A stretch of 64,000 nt of DNA from an uncultured Lachnospiraceae bacterium. GTDB lineage: Bacteria; Bacillota; Clostridia; Lachnospirales; Lachnospiraceae. The stretch covers positions 57,017 to 121,016 of the forward strand of contig CANQPJ010000006.1 in assembly GCA_947625755.1 (NCBI GenBank), read 5' to 3'. The first letter of the stretch is position 1. Every line of letters begins with the position of its first letter. The translations under genes were made by a program, and so were the position numbers. Under the pieces are notes generated by a model, which was not told where the DNA came from, did not search any database, and worked only from the letters and a program-made list of their open reading frames with translations. Shown one piece after another: positions 8,942 to 16,270 of this stretch.

Positions 8942-8955
8942 ACCCGGGGTTTTAT

Positions 8956-8989
8956 CAAAATAAGGGTGATTCCATAATGGAACCACCCT
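8956..8989 (-). terminator. Terminator of pnp
   Basis: On the minus strand AGGGTG, then a G-U pair, then TTCCA are closed by a TTA loop, followed by a U-rich run. It lies about 50 bp after the pnp stop codon. Confidence 0.75.
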
Positions 8990-9041
8990 GTCAGTACATA
9001 TCCTCTAATCATTAAATTTCAGCAGGATTATCTCGATGTAA

Positions 9042-11126
9042 TTACTCTACATCTTTAATTGAGAAGCTCATTCTTCCCATCTTGTCCTTGCCTAAACACT
9101 TAACCTTTACTTTATCACCAAGTGTAAGGAAGTCCTCCACATGATTTACTCTTTCTTTGGCAATCTTTGATATGTGAACCATTCCCTCTTTGCCCGGCGC
9201 AAACTCTACAAATGCCCCAAATTCTTTGATGCTCACAACAACGCCTTCAAGAATCATGCCTTCCTCAAAGTCAGTGACAATGGTCTCAATATATTTCAGC
9301 GCCTTTGCAATCATCTCTTTATCTACGCCGCAAACAGATACCATGCCATCATCTGTAATATCAATTTTAACGCCTGTTTCTTCAATAATCGCATTAATCA
9401 CTTTGCCGCTCTTACCAACAACATCACCAATCTTGTCTGGGTCTATCTGAATCATCTCAATCTTTGGAGCATATTCATTTACTTCCCTGCGCGGTTCAGC
9501 GATAGCCGGCTTCATACAATTATCCATAATGAATAATCTTGCTTCTCTTGTTCTTGCAATGGCTCCTTCTACAATCTCTCTTGTAAGACCATGAATTTTA
9601 ATATCCATCTGTATAGCTGTGATACCTTCCGTGGTACCGGTTACCTTGAAGTCCATATCTCCAAAAAAGTCTTCCAGACCTTGAATATCTGTAAGCAATA
9701 CATAATCATCATCTGTATCTCCGGTCACAAGTCCGCATGAAATACCTGCTACCATAGCCTTAATCGGCACACCAGCTGCCATTAAAGACATGCAGGAAGA
9801 ACAGGTTGAAGCCATGGATGTAGACCCATTGGACTCAAATGTCTCCGACACTGTTCTGATTGCATATGGAAATTCTGCTTCACTTGGAAGAACCGGCATC
9901 AGTGCCTTTTCTGCCAAAGCGCCATGTCCGATTTCCCTACGTCCCGGGCCTCTGGATGGCTTTGTCTCACCAACAGAGTAGGAAGGGAAGTTATAATGAT
10001 GCATATATCTCTTTGTCTTAATATTCTCGTCCAATCCGTCAACCTTCTGTGCCTCGGATAAAGGAGCTAATGTACATACATTACAAATCTGTGTCTGCCC
10101 TCTGGTAAACATGGCAGAACCATGAACCCTAGGAATAATATCCGTTTCTGCGGCAAGCGGACGAATCTGATTTAACGCCCTTCCGTCAGGTCTCTTGTGA
10201 TCTTTTAATATCATTTTGCGGACTGTCTTTTTCTGATACTGGTAAATTGCCTCGCCTAACACGGCAAGCCATTCTTCATTTTCCGCAAATGCTTCTTCTA
10301 GCTTTTCTGTAATCTCTTTAATGTTTGCTTCTCTTGTCTGCTTGTCATCTGTAAAAACTGCCACTTCCATATCTGCCGGAGGTATAATTTCCTTAATGGC
10401 ATCAAACAATTCTTCCTGAATGGCACAGCTTTCATATGTGTGCTTTTCTCTACCCACTTCTGCTACAATCTTATCAATAAACTCAATAATTGTCTGGTTG
10501 ACATCATGCGCCATGTAAATTGCTTCAATCATTTTGTCTTCCGGTACAATATTTGCACCGGCTTCAATCATAATAACCTTTTCTCTTGTTGAAGCAACGG
10601 TCAATTGAAGGTCTCCATCATTCCATTCTGCCTGACTTGGGTTGACAATAAACTTACCGTCCACCATTCCTACCTGTGTCATGGCACATGGTCCGTCAAA
10701 TGGAATATCAGAAATACATGTTGAAATCGCTGAACCTAACATTGCAACCAGTTCCGGTCTGCATTCAGGATCTACTGACATTACCAGATTATTCAATGTA
10801 ACATCATTTCTATAATCTTTTGGAAATAAAGGTCTCATAGGACGGTCAATAACACGCGCGGTAAGAACCGAATTTTCTGAAGCCTTGCCTTCCCTTTTGT
10901 TAAATCCACCCGGAATTTTGCCAACAGAGTACATCTTTTCTTCAAACTCAACAGATAATGGGAAGAAATCAATTCCATCCCTTGGCTTGTCGGATGCTGT
11001 TGCTGTAGACAAAACTGTCGTATCACCATAGTGCATAAATGCTGCACCGTTTGCCTGTGCTGCCACTCTGCCTACGTCAACCGTAAGCGTTCTGCCAGCC
11101 AGTTCCATACTAAAACTCTTGTACAT
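9042..11126 (-). CDS. pnp: Polyribonucleotide nucleotidyltransferase (PNPase)
   Basis: 694 residues, the usual length. Two RNase-PH-like cores are recognisable: GRVAAQANGAAFMHYGDT at the start, and a second core with GRREIGHGALAEKAL and SNGSTSMAS. A KH domain (about 555-615, IGDVVGKSGKVI) and an S1 domain (about 620-692) follow. The enzyme degrades RNA 3' to 5' by phosphorolysis and can add tails. The canonical rpsO-pnp pairing is kept in order, but about 2.1 kb with a secreted-protein gene lies between them. The ribosome binding site is weak (AGAAG). The 5' leader holds two long imperfect inverted repeats. Confidence 0.97.
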   Translation of the reverse strand: MYKSFSMELAGRTLTVDVGRVAAQANGAAFMHYGDTTVLSTATASDKPRDGIDFFPLSVEFEEKMYSVGKIPGGFNKREGKASENSVLTARVIDRPMRPLFPKDYRNDVTLNNLVMSVDPECRPELVAMLGSAISTCISDIPFDGPCAMTQVGMVDGKFIVNPSQAEWNDGDLQLTVASTREKVIMIEAGANIVPEDKMIEAIYMAHDVNQTIIEFIDKIVAEVGREKHTYESCAIQEELFDAIKEIIPPADMEVAVFTDDKQTREANIKEITEKLEEAFAENEEWLAVLGEAIYQYQKKTVRKMILKDHKRPDGRALNQIRPLAAETDIIPRVHGSAMFTRGQTQICNVCTLAPLSEAQKVDGLDENIKTKRYMHHYNFPSYSVGETKPSRGPGRREIGHGALAEKALMPVLPSEAEFPYAIRTVSETFESNGSTSMASTCSSCMSLMAAGVPIKAMVAGISCGLVTGDTDDDYVLLTDIQGLEDFFGDMDFKVTGTTEGITAIQMDIKIHGLTREIVEGAIARTREARLFIMDNCMKPAIAEPRREVNEYAPKIEMIQIDPDKIGDVVGKSGKVINAIIEETGVKIDITDDGMVSVCGVDKEMIAKALKYIETIVTDFEEGMILEGVVVSIKEFGAFVEFAPGKEGMVHISKIAKERVNHVEDFLTLGDKVKVKCLGKDKMGRMSFSIKDVE

Positions 11127-11436
11127 AATCTTCTTTCGTTACTTTTTCAGTAACTTCTCCTTTTATAATTTAATCATGTCCATACAAAAATTTATTTTGC
11201 TACAATATGAGTACTTATTCAGCCTTGCAAATATTAGCCACAAAGCAGCGATATAAGCTGATGGCTGAATAGATACCAATATGAAGTAATATTACAATCG
11301 GTCTTTGCAGAAAATCCGAAACTACTGCAAAACACAGCGGCTATATTGCTGCTATGCTTTGCAGTGGCTTCGGTAATATCTCATCTGCATATCAAATGGC
11401 ATAATCATCCATATGAACACAATCTTTAATATTATA
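11127..11436 (-). promoter_or_regulatory. Non-coding leader of pnp with two imperfect inverted repeats
   Basis: No coding frame is seen here. One inverted repeat spans about 11216-11272, with TTCAGCC and GGCTGAA as outer arms. A second spans about 11316-11373, with CCGAA...TTCGG outer arms and an inner TACTGCAAA / TTTGCAGTG pair. Structured pnp leaders are known in other bacteria (E. coli pnp is autoregulated through RNase III cleavage), but no homology to that element is claimed. Confidence 0.4.
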
Positions 11437-11475
11437 AACAAAAACAGGGCAAAAAGCAACCAATACTTTTTGCCC
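11437..11475 (-). terminator. Terminator downstream of the Ig-like gene and pseudogene
   Basis: GGGCAAAAAG and CTTTTTGCCC form a perfect 10-bp stem around a 9-nt loop. On the minus strand it is followed by TGTTTTTGTT. Confidence 0.8.
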
Positions 11476-11715
11476 GCACAGCCGGTATATGTATCAATTC
11501 CTGTAATCTTAATTGTATGAGTTCCCACACCTGCATACGAAGATTGTGAATACGAAAGCGTATAATCTACGTTTTCTACTAAAGTTTATCCTGCATAAGT
11601 AATTTTCGGTTTCGGAGTAATTTTAGAACCAGTGTATGTCTGGTTTGGAACGCTATAAACATATGCTTCTGAAATTGGAATTGTTATATTTTCTGTAAGC
11701 AACTTAATACAAAAA
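11476..11715 (-). pseudogene. Remnant of a cell-surface Ig-like (YDG/MBG-type) repeat domain
   Basis: Minus-strand translation gives VPNQTYTG, then PKPKITYAG, a TAA stop at 11586-11588, then NVDYTLSY, YAGVGTHTIKITG and DTYTG. This is the pattern of repeated Ig-like domains in Firmicutes adhesins; the family normally has a lysine codon (G-K-T/L) where the TAA lies. It has no start codon or ribosome binding site of its own and begins just after the stop of the upstream secreted-protein gene, in another frame. It is probably the decayed C-terminal part of that gene or of a lost neighbour. Confidence 0.6.
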
Positions 11716-11730
11716 TTACCAGGTACATTC

Positions 11731-12885
11731 TTATTTCTTTTCCGTTTCATTATCCACAATATAGAATGTAAGCTCCACCGTTCTTTCTTTTGGTCCTATC
11801 AGATGGACATATTTATATTTTCCCGGTTTGAGTTCCCCAAAGCATTCCTTTATCGGAAGTGTAAGGTGAAAACTGCAACTTCCGGTCATCGTCTGACAGT
11901 AGTTATAATCAGGATTTATGAAACCGATTATTTCTTCCACCGTATCCCACTGGGTATATTTTTTGATATAACCCGGTCGGACATCATAAGTATATTTTTC
12001 ATCTTGTACAGTAATCATATAAGTTATTTCCAAACTGTCTGTATTTTTCAATTCATTTTTTTCCAGCTGTCCCATTGCAAGAAATTCCGGAGAGGTGACA
12101 TCAAACTCTACGGGCACTTCTATTGTAAACGTATTTTCTATTTTTCCATTAAACATATCATCTCCATAGTACTGGATGAGATGAAATAACTCTGTATATT
12201 TATAATGTCCCGGCTTTACATTATTAAAATCAGTCAGATGTATATCTTTCTGCAAAGGTTTGTTCCACGTAAAAGGCCATGCCCCTTCTCTATCAAAATC
12301 TTTATGCTCAATCTCAATCCACTCTCCATTCGAATATATTTCGAGCTTTTGCGGTGCGACGGATTCTATACTCCATACATTTTCCGGTCCTTCATAATAA
12401 TATTCAAGCAACAGGCTATCCTCTGTTGTCAATCCATCATTTAATATTTTTCCTGTAATATGAGCCTCCGTTTTTTCTGATATTTCTTCCTCTTTTGGTT
12501 TTACAGTAGAAACTTGTGGAGTAATTTCCGTTTTTTTTGTCTTTTTCTTTCGAACTGTTATCTTGACCTTATAAGTCTTTTTCCCATGTTTTGCCTGTAT
12601 GACAGCTTTTCCTGGCTTTTTTCCTTTCAGCTTAATGTTATTCTTGCACTTACCGGATTTTTTTATAATCCTGATATTTTTCTTTCCTTTGAGAATTTTC
12701 CACCGTACTTTCTTGGAAGTATTTTTAAGTTTTACAGTCTTAATACCTCCTACCGATAAAACCACATTTTTTTTATTAAGTGTGACTTTCTTTGTTTTTG
12801 CATGTACGCTGAACGATGAAGTTATCAAAATTCCATTAAGTATCAATACAAATATCAGGATTGATGCAAACAGTTTTTTTACCAC
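11731..12885 (-). CDS. Secreted protein with N-terminal Big_2-type Ig-like domain
   Basis: 384 residues. A signal peptide (VKKLF start, hydrophobic core, cut near VHAKT, residue 30) is followed by a Lys-rich bacterial Ig-like domain (about 31-115) with the VGGIKTVKLKNTSKKVRW pattern. A T/K/E linker (115-145) precedes two related beta-rich halves (about 146-265 and 266-378) that both end in a KPGKYKY motif before the last strands. The two halves look like an internal duplication. The start is GTG with GAGGTG 6 nt upstream. It stands between rpsO and pnp with its own promoter and an attenuator-like leader. Function is unknown; surface localisation is inferred. Confidence 0.72.
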   Translation of the reverse strand: MVKKLFASILIFVLILNGILITSSFSVHAKTKKVTLNKKNVVLSVGGIKTVKLKNTSKKVRWKILKGKKNIRIIKKSGKCKNNIKLKGKKPGKAVIQAKHGKKTYKVKITVRKKKTKKTEITPQVSTVKPKEEEISEKTEAHITGKILNDGLTTEDSLLLEYYYEGPENVWSIESVAPQKLEIYSNGEWIEIEHKDFDREGAWPFTWNKPLQKDIHLTDFNNVKPGHYKYTELFHLIQYYGDDMFNGKIENTFTIEVPVEFDVTSPEFLAMGQLEKNELKNTDSLEITYMITVQDEKYTYDVRPGYIKKYTQWDTVEEIIGFINPDYNYCQTMTGSCSFHLTLPIKECFGELKPGKYKYVHLIGPKERTVELTFYIVDNETEKK

Positions 12886-13050
12886 TTATATCACCTCAAC
12901 TCATAATATCTTTATATAACAAAAAGGCATCTGAATATAGGGAATTGAAGTTTCCCATTTCAGATGTCTCTAACGATTCCGACAAATTATTTCCAATCCC
13001 CCATAAATAATATATTCACTCTAACACATTTTGTCCGTTTCCTTTTTATG
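12886..13050 (-). promoter_or_regulatory. Long leader of the Ig-like gene, possible cis-regulatory RNA
   Basis: About 165 nt separate the predicted transcription start (near 13050) from the GTG. The leader holds outer pairing segments GGACAAA and TTTGTC, a G-rich stretch, and then a full intrinsic terminator placed before the ribosome binding site. It does not match the riboswitch consensus sequences I can recall, including c-di-GMP-I. Confidence 0.4.
12918..12967 (-). terminator. Intrinsic terminator inside the leader of the Ig-like gene
   Basis: On the minus strand, ACATCTGAA-ATGGGAA pairs with TTCCC-TAT-ATTCAGATGC and is followed by five U. It lies about 33 nt before the GTG start and 250 bp after rpsO's own terminator, so it is more likely an attenuator than an rpsO terminator. 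Confidence 0.65.
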
Positions 13051-13056
13051 TATTTT

Positions 13057-13085
13057 ATTATATTACCTTATTTTAACTTTGTCTA
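13057..13085 (-). promoter_or_regulatory. Promoter of the Ig-like secreted protein gene
   Basis: TAGACA at 13085-13080 and TATAAT at 13062-13057 have a 17-bp spacer on the minus strand. Confidence 0.6.
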
Positions 13086-13216
13086 TAAATTTTAAATTCT
13101 TTGCAGTTTTATTCTATAATGTGGGATTCACCTTGCTAATTTGCTGATAAAAAATATAATATCTTAATCCAATGCATCTTGTACTTTACATATTTATTTG
13201 CTTTCTTAAAAATCAT

Positions 13217-13253
13217 AAAGAAAAAGAAACAGGGAATCAATCTCCCTGCTTCT
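13217..13253 (-). terminator. Terminator of rpsO
   Basis: GAAGCAGGGA and TCCCTGTTTC pair around a 7-nt loop and are followed by a U-rich run, 15 nt after the rpsO stop codon. Confidence 0.85.
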
Positions 13254-13267
13254 TTTCTTTAATTTGA

Positions 13268-13534
13268 TTATTTACGGATTCCTAATTTCTGAATCAGGGC
13301 TCTGTACTCATCAACATCATTCTTTTTGATATAATCCAGTAATCCACGTCTCTTACCAACCATCTTTAAAAGACCTCTTCTGGAATGATGGTCTTTCTGG
13401 TTGTCCTTGAGATGCTCTGTTAATTCCTGAATTCTGTATGTCAGGATAGCAACCTGAACTGCCGGTGAACCGGTGTCTGTTGGTGTTTTGCCATACTCGG
13501 CTGCAAGCTGTGCTTTTGTTTCCTTTGAAATCAT
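13268..13534 (-). CDS. rpsO: 30S ribosomal protein S15
   Basis: 88 residues, full length. The central [22 protein letters not shown] and [23 protein letters not shown] stretches are diagnostic of S15, which binds 16S rRNA in the platform of the 30S subunit. A strong GGAGG precedes the ATG. It has its own promoter and terminator and a folded 5' leader. It normally follows ribF directly in Clostridia; here a 6-kb island lies between. Confidence 0.98.
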   Translation of the reverse strand: MISKETKAQLAAEYGKTPTDTGSPAVQVAILTYRIQELTEHLKDNQKDHHSRRGLLKMVGKRRGLLDYIKKNDVDEYRALIQKLGIRK

Positions 13535-13559
13535 ATGAATTTCCTCCTTAATTATTAAT

Positions 13560-13611
13560 ATCCCCTGACACTTAAGTAATGGTCGGAGTGTCCGAATACT
13601 TAGTGTCGGTT
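13560..13611 (-). promoter_or_regulatory. Structured 5' leader of rpsO, candidate S15 autoregulatory element
   Basis: On the minus strand CCGACACTAAGTA pairs with TACTTAAGTGTCAGG (one bulge), enclosing a second stem TCGGA-CAC-TCCGA. It lies between the promoter and the ribosome binding site. S15 feedback on its own mRNA is known in several bacteria with different RNA folds; this fold is proposed by position and structure only. Confidence 0.55.
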
Positions 13612-13625
13612 AAACATACCTTGAC

Positions 13626-13654
13626 AATATACTATAAAAAATGAAATTTGTCTA
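13626..13654 (-). promoter_or_regulatory. Promoter of rpsO
   Basis: TAGACA at 13654-13649 and TATATT at 13631-13626, 17-bp spacer. It starts about 20 bp past the stop of the last island gene. Confidence 0.65.
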
Positions 13655-13673
13655 GTAATTTTTTTTGCAGTTT

Positions 13674-14231
13674 TTATTTAATATTTAATTTTTTATAACC
13701 CTTTATTGCTTTATTAAATTTACTTTTAGATATCCTTTTATAATTTCTGTAATATGTGTGATATCCCATCCCCACATTGTCCATATATGAAACAACTCTT
13801 ATTTTTCCTTGTGAATATCTAATAACCCGATAAATTGTTCCATCACCACCAAATTGCTTATATATTATCGTTCTGCCTTTTCTATAAAAATTATCTGTAA
13901 AATCATATAAATGTTCCCAATCATACATAGATACTGTAAATTTTCCCAATCTTTTAGCTGTTCCTTTTTTATATTTATAAAAAATAGCATTATATTTATT
14001 ATTTTTGCCAGAATACTTAAATACTACTAACAGTGGTATCTTATTCTGTGTCATTTTAATAACACTATATTGTGCATTCCACAGCGAATTGATTTTTTTG
14101 CTATAGGCTTTTGTCCATCCTTTCGAATATGTACCATCTTTTCCTTTTATTTGTTTACTATAATTACCCACATACAATATTGTTACTAGTATTATAACAA
14201 TCACAACTATGTGCTTTGATATTTTTCTCAT
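13674..14231 (-). CDS. Small secreted or membrane-anchored protein of unknown function
   Basis: 185 residues. After a short basic start there is a strong hydrophobic segment (about residues 8-22), then a Lys/Tyr-rich beta-type domain with no cysteine. The C-terminal ISKSKFNKAIKGYKK resembles the VSHKKFTKAMKKYTK ending of the neighbouring gene, so the two are probably distant paralogues. It is the last gene of the kinase island and is followed at once by the rpsO promoter without a visible hairpin terminator. Codons are very AT-rich. No function can be assigned. Confidence 0.6.
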   Translation of the reverse strand: MRKISKHIVVIVIILVTILYVGNYSKQIKGKDGTYSKGWTKAYSKKINSLWNAQYSVIKMTQNKIPLLVVFKYSGKNNKYNAIFYKYKKGTAKRLGKFTVSMYDWEHLYDFTDNFYRKGRTIIYKQFGGDGTIYRVIRYSQGKIRVVSYMDNVGMGYHTYYRNYKRISKSKFNKAIKGYKKLNIK

Positions 14232-14272
14232 GATTTTCTCCTACTATTTTTGTTAATCAGCCCTAATTATTT

Positions 14273-14833
14273 TCATGATTTCCACTGTTTAAATTTTATT
14301 ACTTTAGTGTATTTTTTCATCGCTTTAGTGAATTTTTTATGACTTACTTTTTTACCGTTTATAAGATATCGTAATGTAAATTTATTATTTTTCCAAATTT
14401 TTTTTGCATAAAAACTCCCCACATTTCTCACTCTACCCTTTCTGACTGCCCATATATAGTAACAATTTGTAGTTCCTCCTGCATAAATCATCAATTGCTT
14501 TTTTGCTTTAGAATAACTTACATCTCCCTCTCCTATATATATGCTATTTGATGCTTTTTTTACTTTTCCTTTTCTATATGTGTAAATGTTCCAAACGACA
14601 TAACCATTCGTATTGATCATTTCCGGAACGCCGTTTCTGTCTACATCGACAAGAGCATACCACACATCTCCTTCCTTTTTCTGTTTATTATTTAAAATTT
14701 TTTCATAAGCTTTTTTTGCTTTCTGCTTTTGGGTTACACCATTCACCTCTGGTGTGTAAAATACATTAAGTGAAATTGTTATTATCATCCCTATTGAAAT
14801 TATTTTTGCTACATAATTCATAATTCTTTTCAT
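14273..14833 (-). CDS. Small secreted protein with a DxDxNG calcium-loop-like motif
   Basis: 186 residues. A signal peptide (MKRIMNYVAKIISIG, cut near residue 33) is followed by a short helical segment (QKQKAKKAYEKIL) and then ALVDVDRNGVPEMI. That motif is typical of secreted clostridial proteins in which a D-x-D-x-N-G loop starts a beta-propeller- or EF-like repeat; calcium binding is possible but unproven. The rest is Lys/Tyr-rich, and the last 25 residues resemble the downstream gene's end. The gap to that gene is 41 bp with the same orientation. Function is unknown. Confidence 0.62.
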   Translation of the reverse strand: MKRIMNYVAKIISIGMIITISLNVFYTPEVNGVTQKQKAKKAYEKILNNKQKKEGDVWYALVDVDRNGVPEMINTNGYVVWNIYTYRKGKVKKASNSIYIGEGDVSYSKAKKQLMIYAGGTTNCYYIWAVRKGRVRNVGSFYAKKIWKNNKFTLRYLINGKKVSHKKFTKAMKKYTKVIKFKQWKS

Positions 14834-14894
14834 TCTTTTTACCTCTTCTTTCTCCTTCTGCTGTTATCTTCATATTTTGTAATCCATTTGCTTT

Positions 14895-16253
14895 CTATGA
14901 CTTTATAATTTTTCTAAATTCCTCATCATAACTGCATACACCACGGTACATTTTATATAAAAAGAAATTTTGCTCTTTTATGGCATATCTGGTAACTTCT
15001 TCCATAAGGTATTCTCCCGGGTCTTCACTCTCAAGATATTCAATAATAAACTTATCAAACGTTTCCTTTTCATTCAACTTATTAAACCCACATTCATGTA
15101 AAATAACAGACAATCGTTTAACATTAATCTGATTTCTTTCAGATAATTTTGCTTCACTCCCAAAGAAAATCAAAAAGCAAATTAGACTTGTTCGATCAAT
15201 ATCGACATTGCCTTTTATCATTTTTCTTATGGTATTTTCTCCACTTCTATTTCGTTGATATCCCCTATTTTTACCATCTCTTGAATATATGGAGTCTAAC
15301 TCTTCATCTTCTTTTTCCATTTTATCTATCTGATATTTGATTACTTCATCATCCGATTTATCTTCCAAAGTCTTATCATAATGCCTTAATGACTTTGCCA
15401 ACTGCCCCTTCTGATTATCAGGAAGATTTTTTAAATTTCCATAATAGTCCATCAGAACCTCAACCCAATCAAGAGAAACGTATTCAAAGAAAAAATAATT
15501 AAATGCATCAAATATTTCTTTAGGTGAGATAGCTTGTCTATACAAATATTCACGTTTTTCTTTAGATGAATATTTTCTTCTCTTAAGTTTCGTAATTCCT
15601 TTTATTACTACAATATTATCCATGTCCTCTTCCGAACCAAATTCATCACCTACTCGAGCAATATAATTTTCAATCTTATCTTCTAAATACAGATATAAAT
15701 ATTTGCAGAAATAATATCGAGCCTTTTCTCTAACAATACTAAACATATTAACATTATTAGTAATATAGTTGACAAACGTTTTATTATCACCTATTTTAGA
15801 TATTTCCACTTCCAAATACTTTGTTTGATGCATAGTTACATAATCAGACTGTTCCTCTAATGAATTGTTTTCAAGATAATTTTTTATTTCAGCAATCGTA
15901 ATATTATTTTCCTTAAAGTAATCCGAAGAAACTTCCGCATAAGCATAAGAACATTTTTCTTCTAATTCCTTCCATTCAGAAAAAGTTAAATGATTTGTAT
16001 ATGCATATATAAGACTTGCTTCCCAAAAGTTTCTTGCATAAAGTTGAGCGCATCCAATCTCTTGAAGTTTTTCATTTACTTCCTCATAAGTAAACCTTTT
16101 CACAAATCCTAATGCAAGAATGCGATATCTTACAGGTATACTTTTTGCCGTCTGCAAATTAAACTGCATAAGTTCATCCAAAAGTTCACTGCCTTTATCA
16201 TTATTAGTAAAATCTTGTATCATTTTCTCAAAAATTGATATATTTTCTTTCAT
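14895..16253 (-). CDS. Kinase-linked helical protein of unknown function
   Basis: 452 residues with no signal peptide or transmembrane helix; mostly charged, helix-forming sequence. Notable parts are an N-terminal helical region with IPVRYRILALGFVKRFTYEE and AQLYARNFWEASLIYAY, a highly charged linker near 290-330 (KMEKEDEELD, GKNRGYQRNRSGEN), and a C-terminal conserved-looking block with LICFLIFFGSEAKLSE and LHECGFNKLNEKETFD. The start lies 17 bp after the stop of the receptor-like kinase, so it is almost certainly translated from the same mRNA. Cytoplasmic location and action as a substrate or effector of the kinase are inferences from that linkage. I recognise no named family. Confidence 0.72.
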   Translation of the reverse strand: MKENISIFEKMIQDFTNNDKGSELLDELMQFNLQTAKSIPVRYRILALGFVKRFTYEEVNEKLQEIGCAQLYARNFWEASLIYAYTNHLTFSEWKELEEKCSYAYAEVSSDYFKENNITIAEIKNYLENNSLEEQSDYVTMHQTKYLEVEISKIGDNKTFVNYITNNVNMFSIVREKARYYFCKYLYLYLEDKIENYIARVGDEFGSEEDMDNIVVIKGITKLKRRKYSSKEKREYLYRQAISPKEIFDAFNYFFFEYVSLDWVEVLMDYYGNLKNLPDNQKGQLAKSLRHYDKTLEDKSDDEVIKYQIDKMEKEDEELDSIYSRDGKNRGYQRNRSGENTIRKMIKGNVDIDRTSLICFLIFFGSEAKLSERNQINVKRLSVILHECGFNKLNEKETFDKFIIEYLESEDPGEYLMEEVTRYAIKEQNFFLYKMYRGVCSYDEEFRKIIKS

Positions 16254-16270
16254 CCATTTATGCTCCTATA

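Noticed and set aside
8935..8955. AACCCGGGGTT palindrome
   Set aside because: It is not an exact inverted repeat and is too short to support as an operator.
7628..9041. SAM or T-box riboswitch before metY or cysK
   Set aside because: The metY gap is 44 bp and the cysK upstream region shows no S-box or T-box motif.
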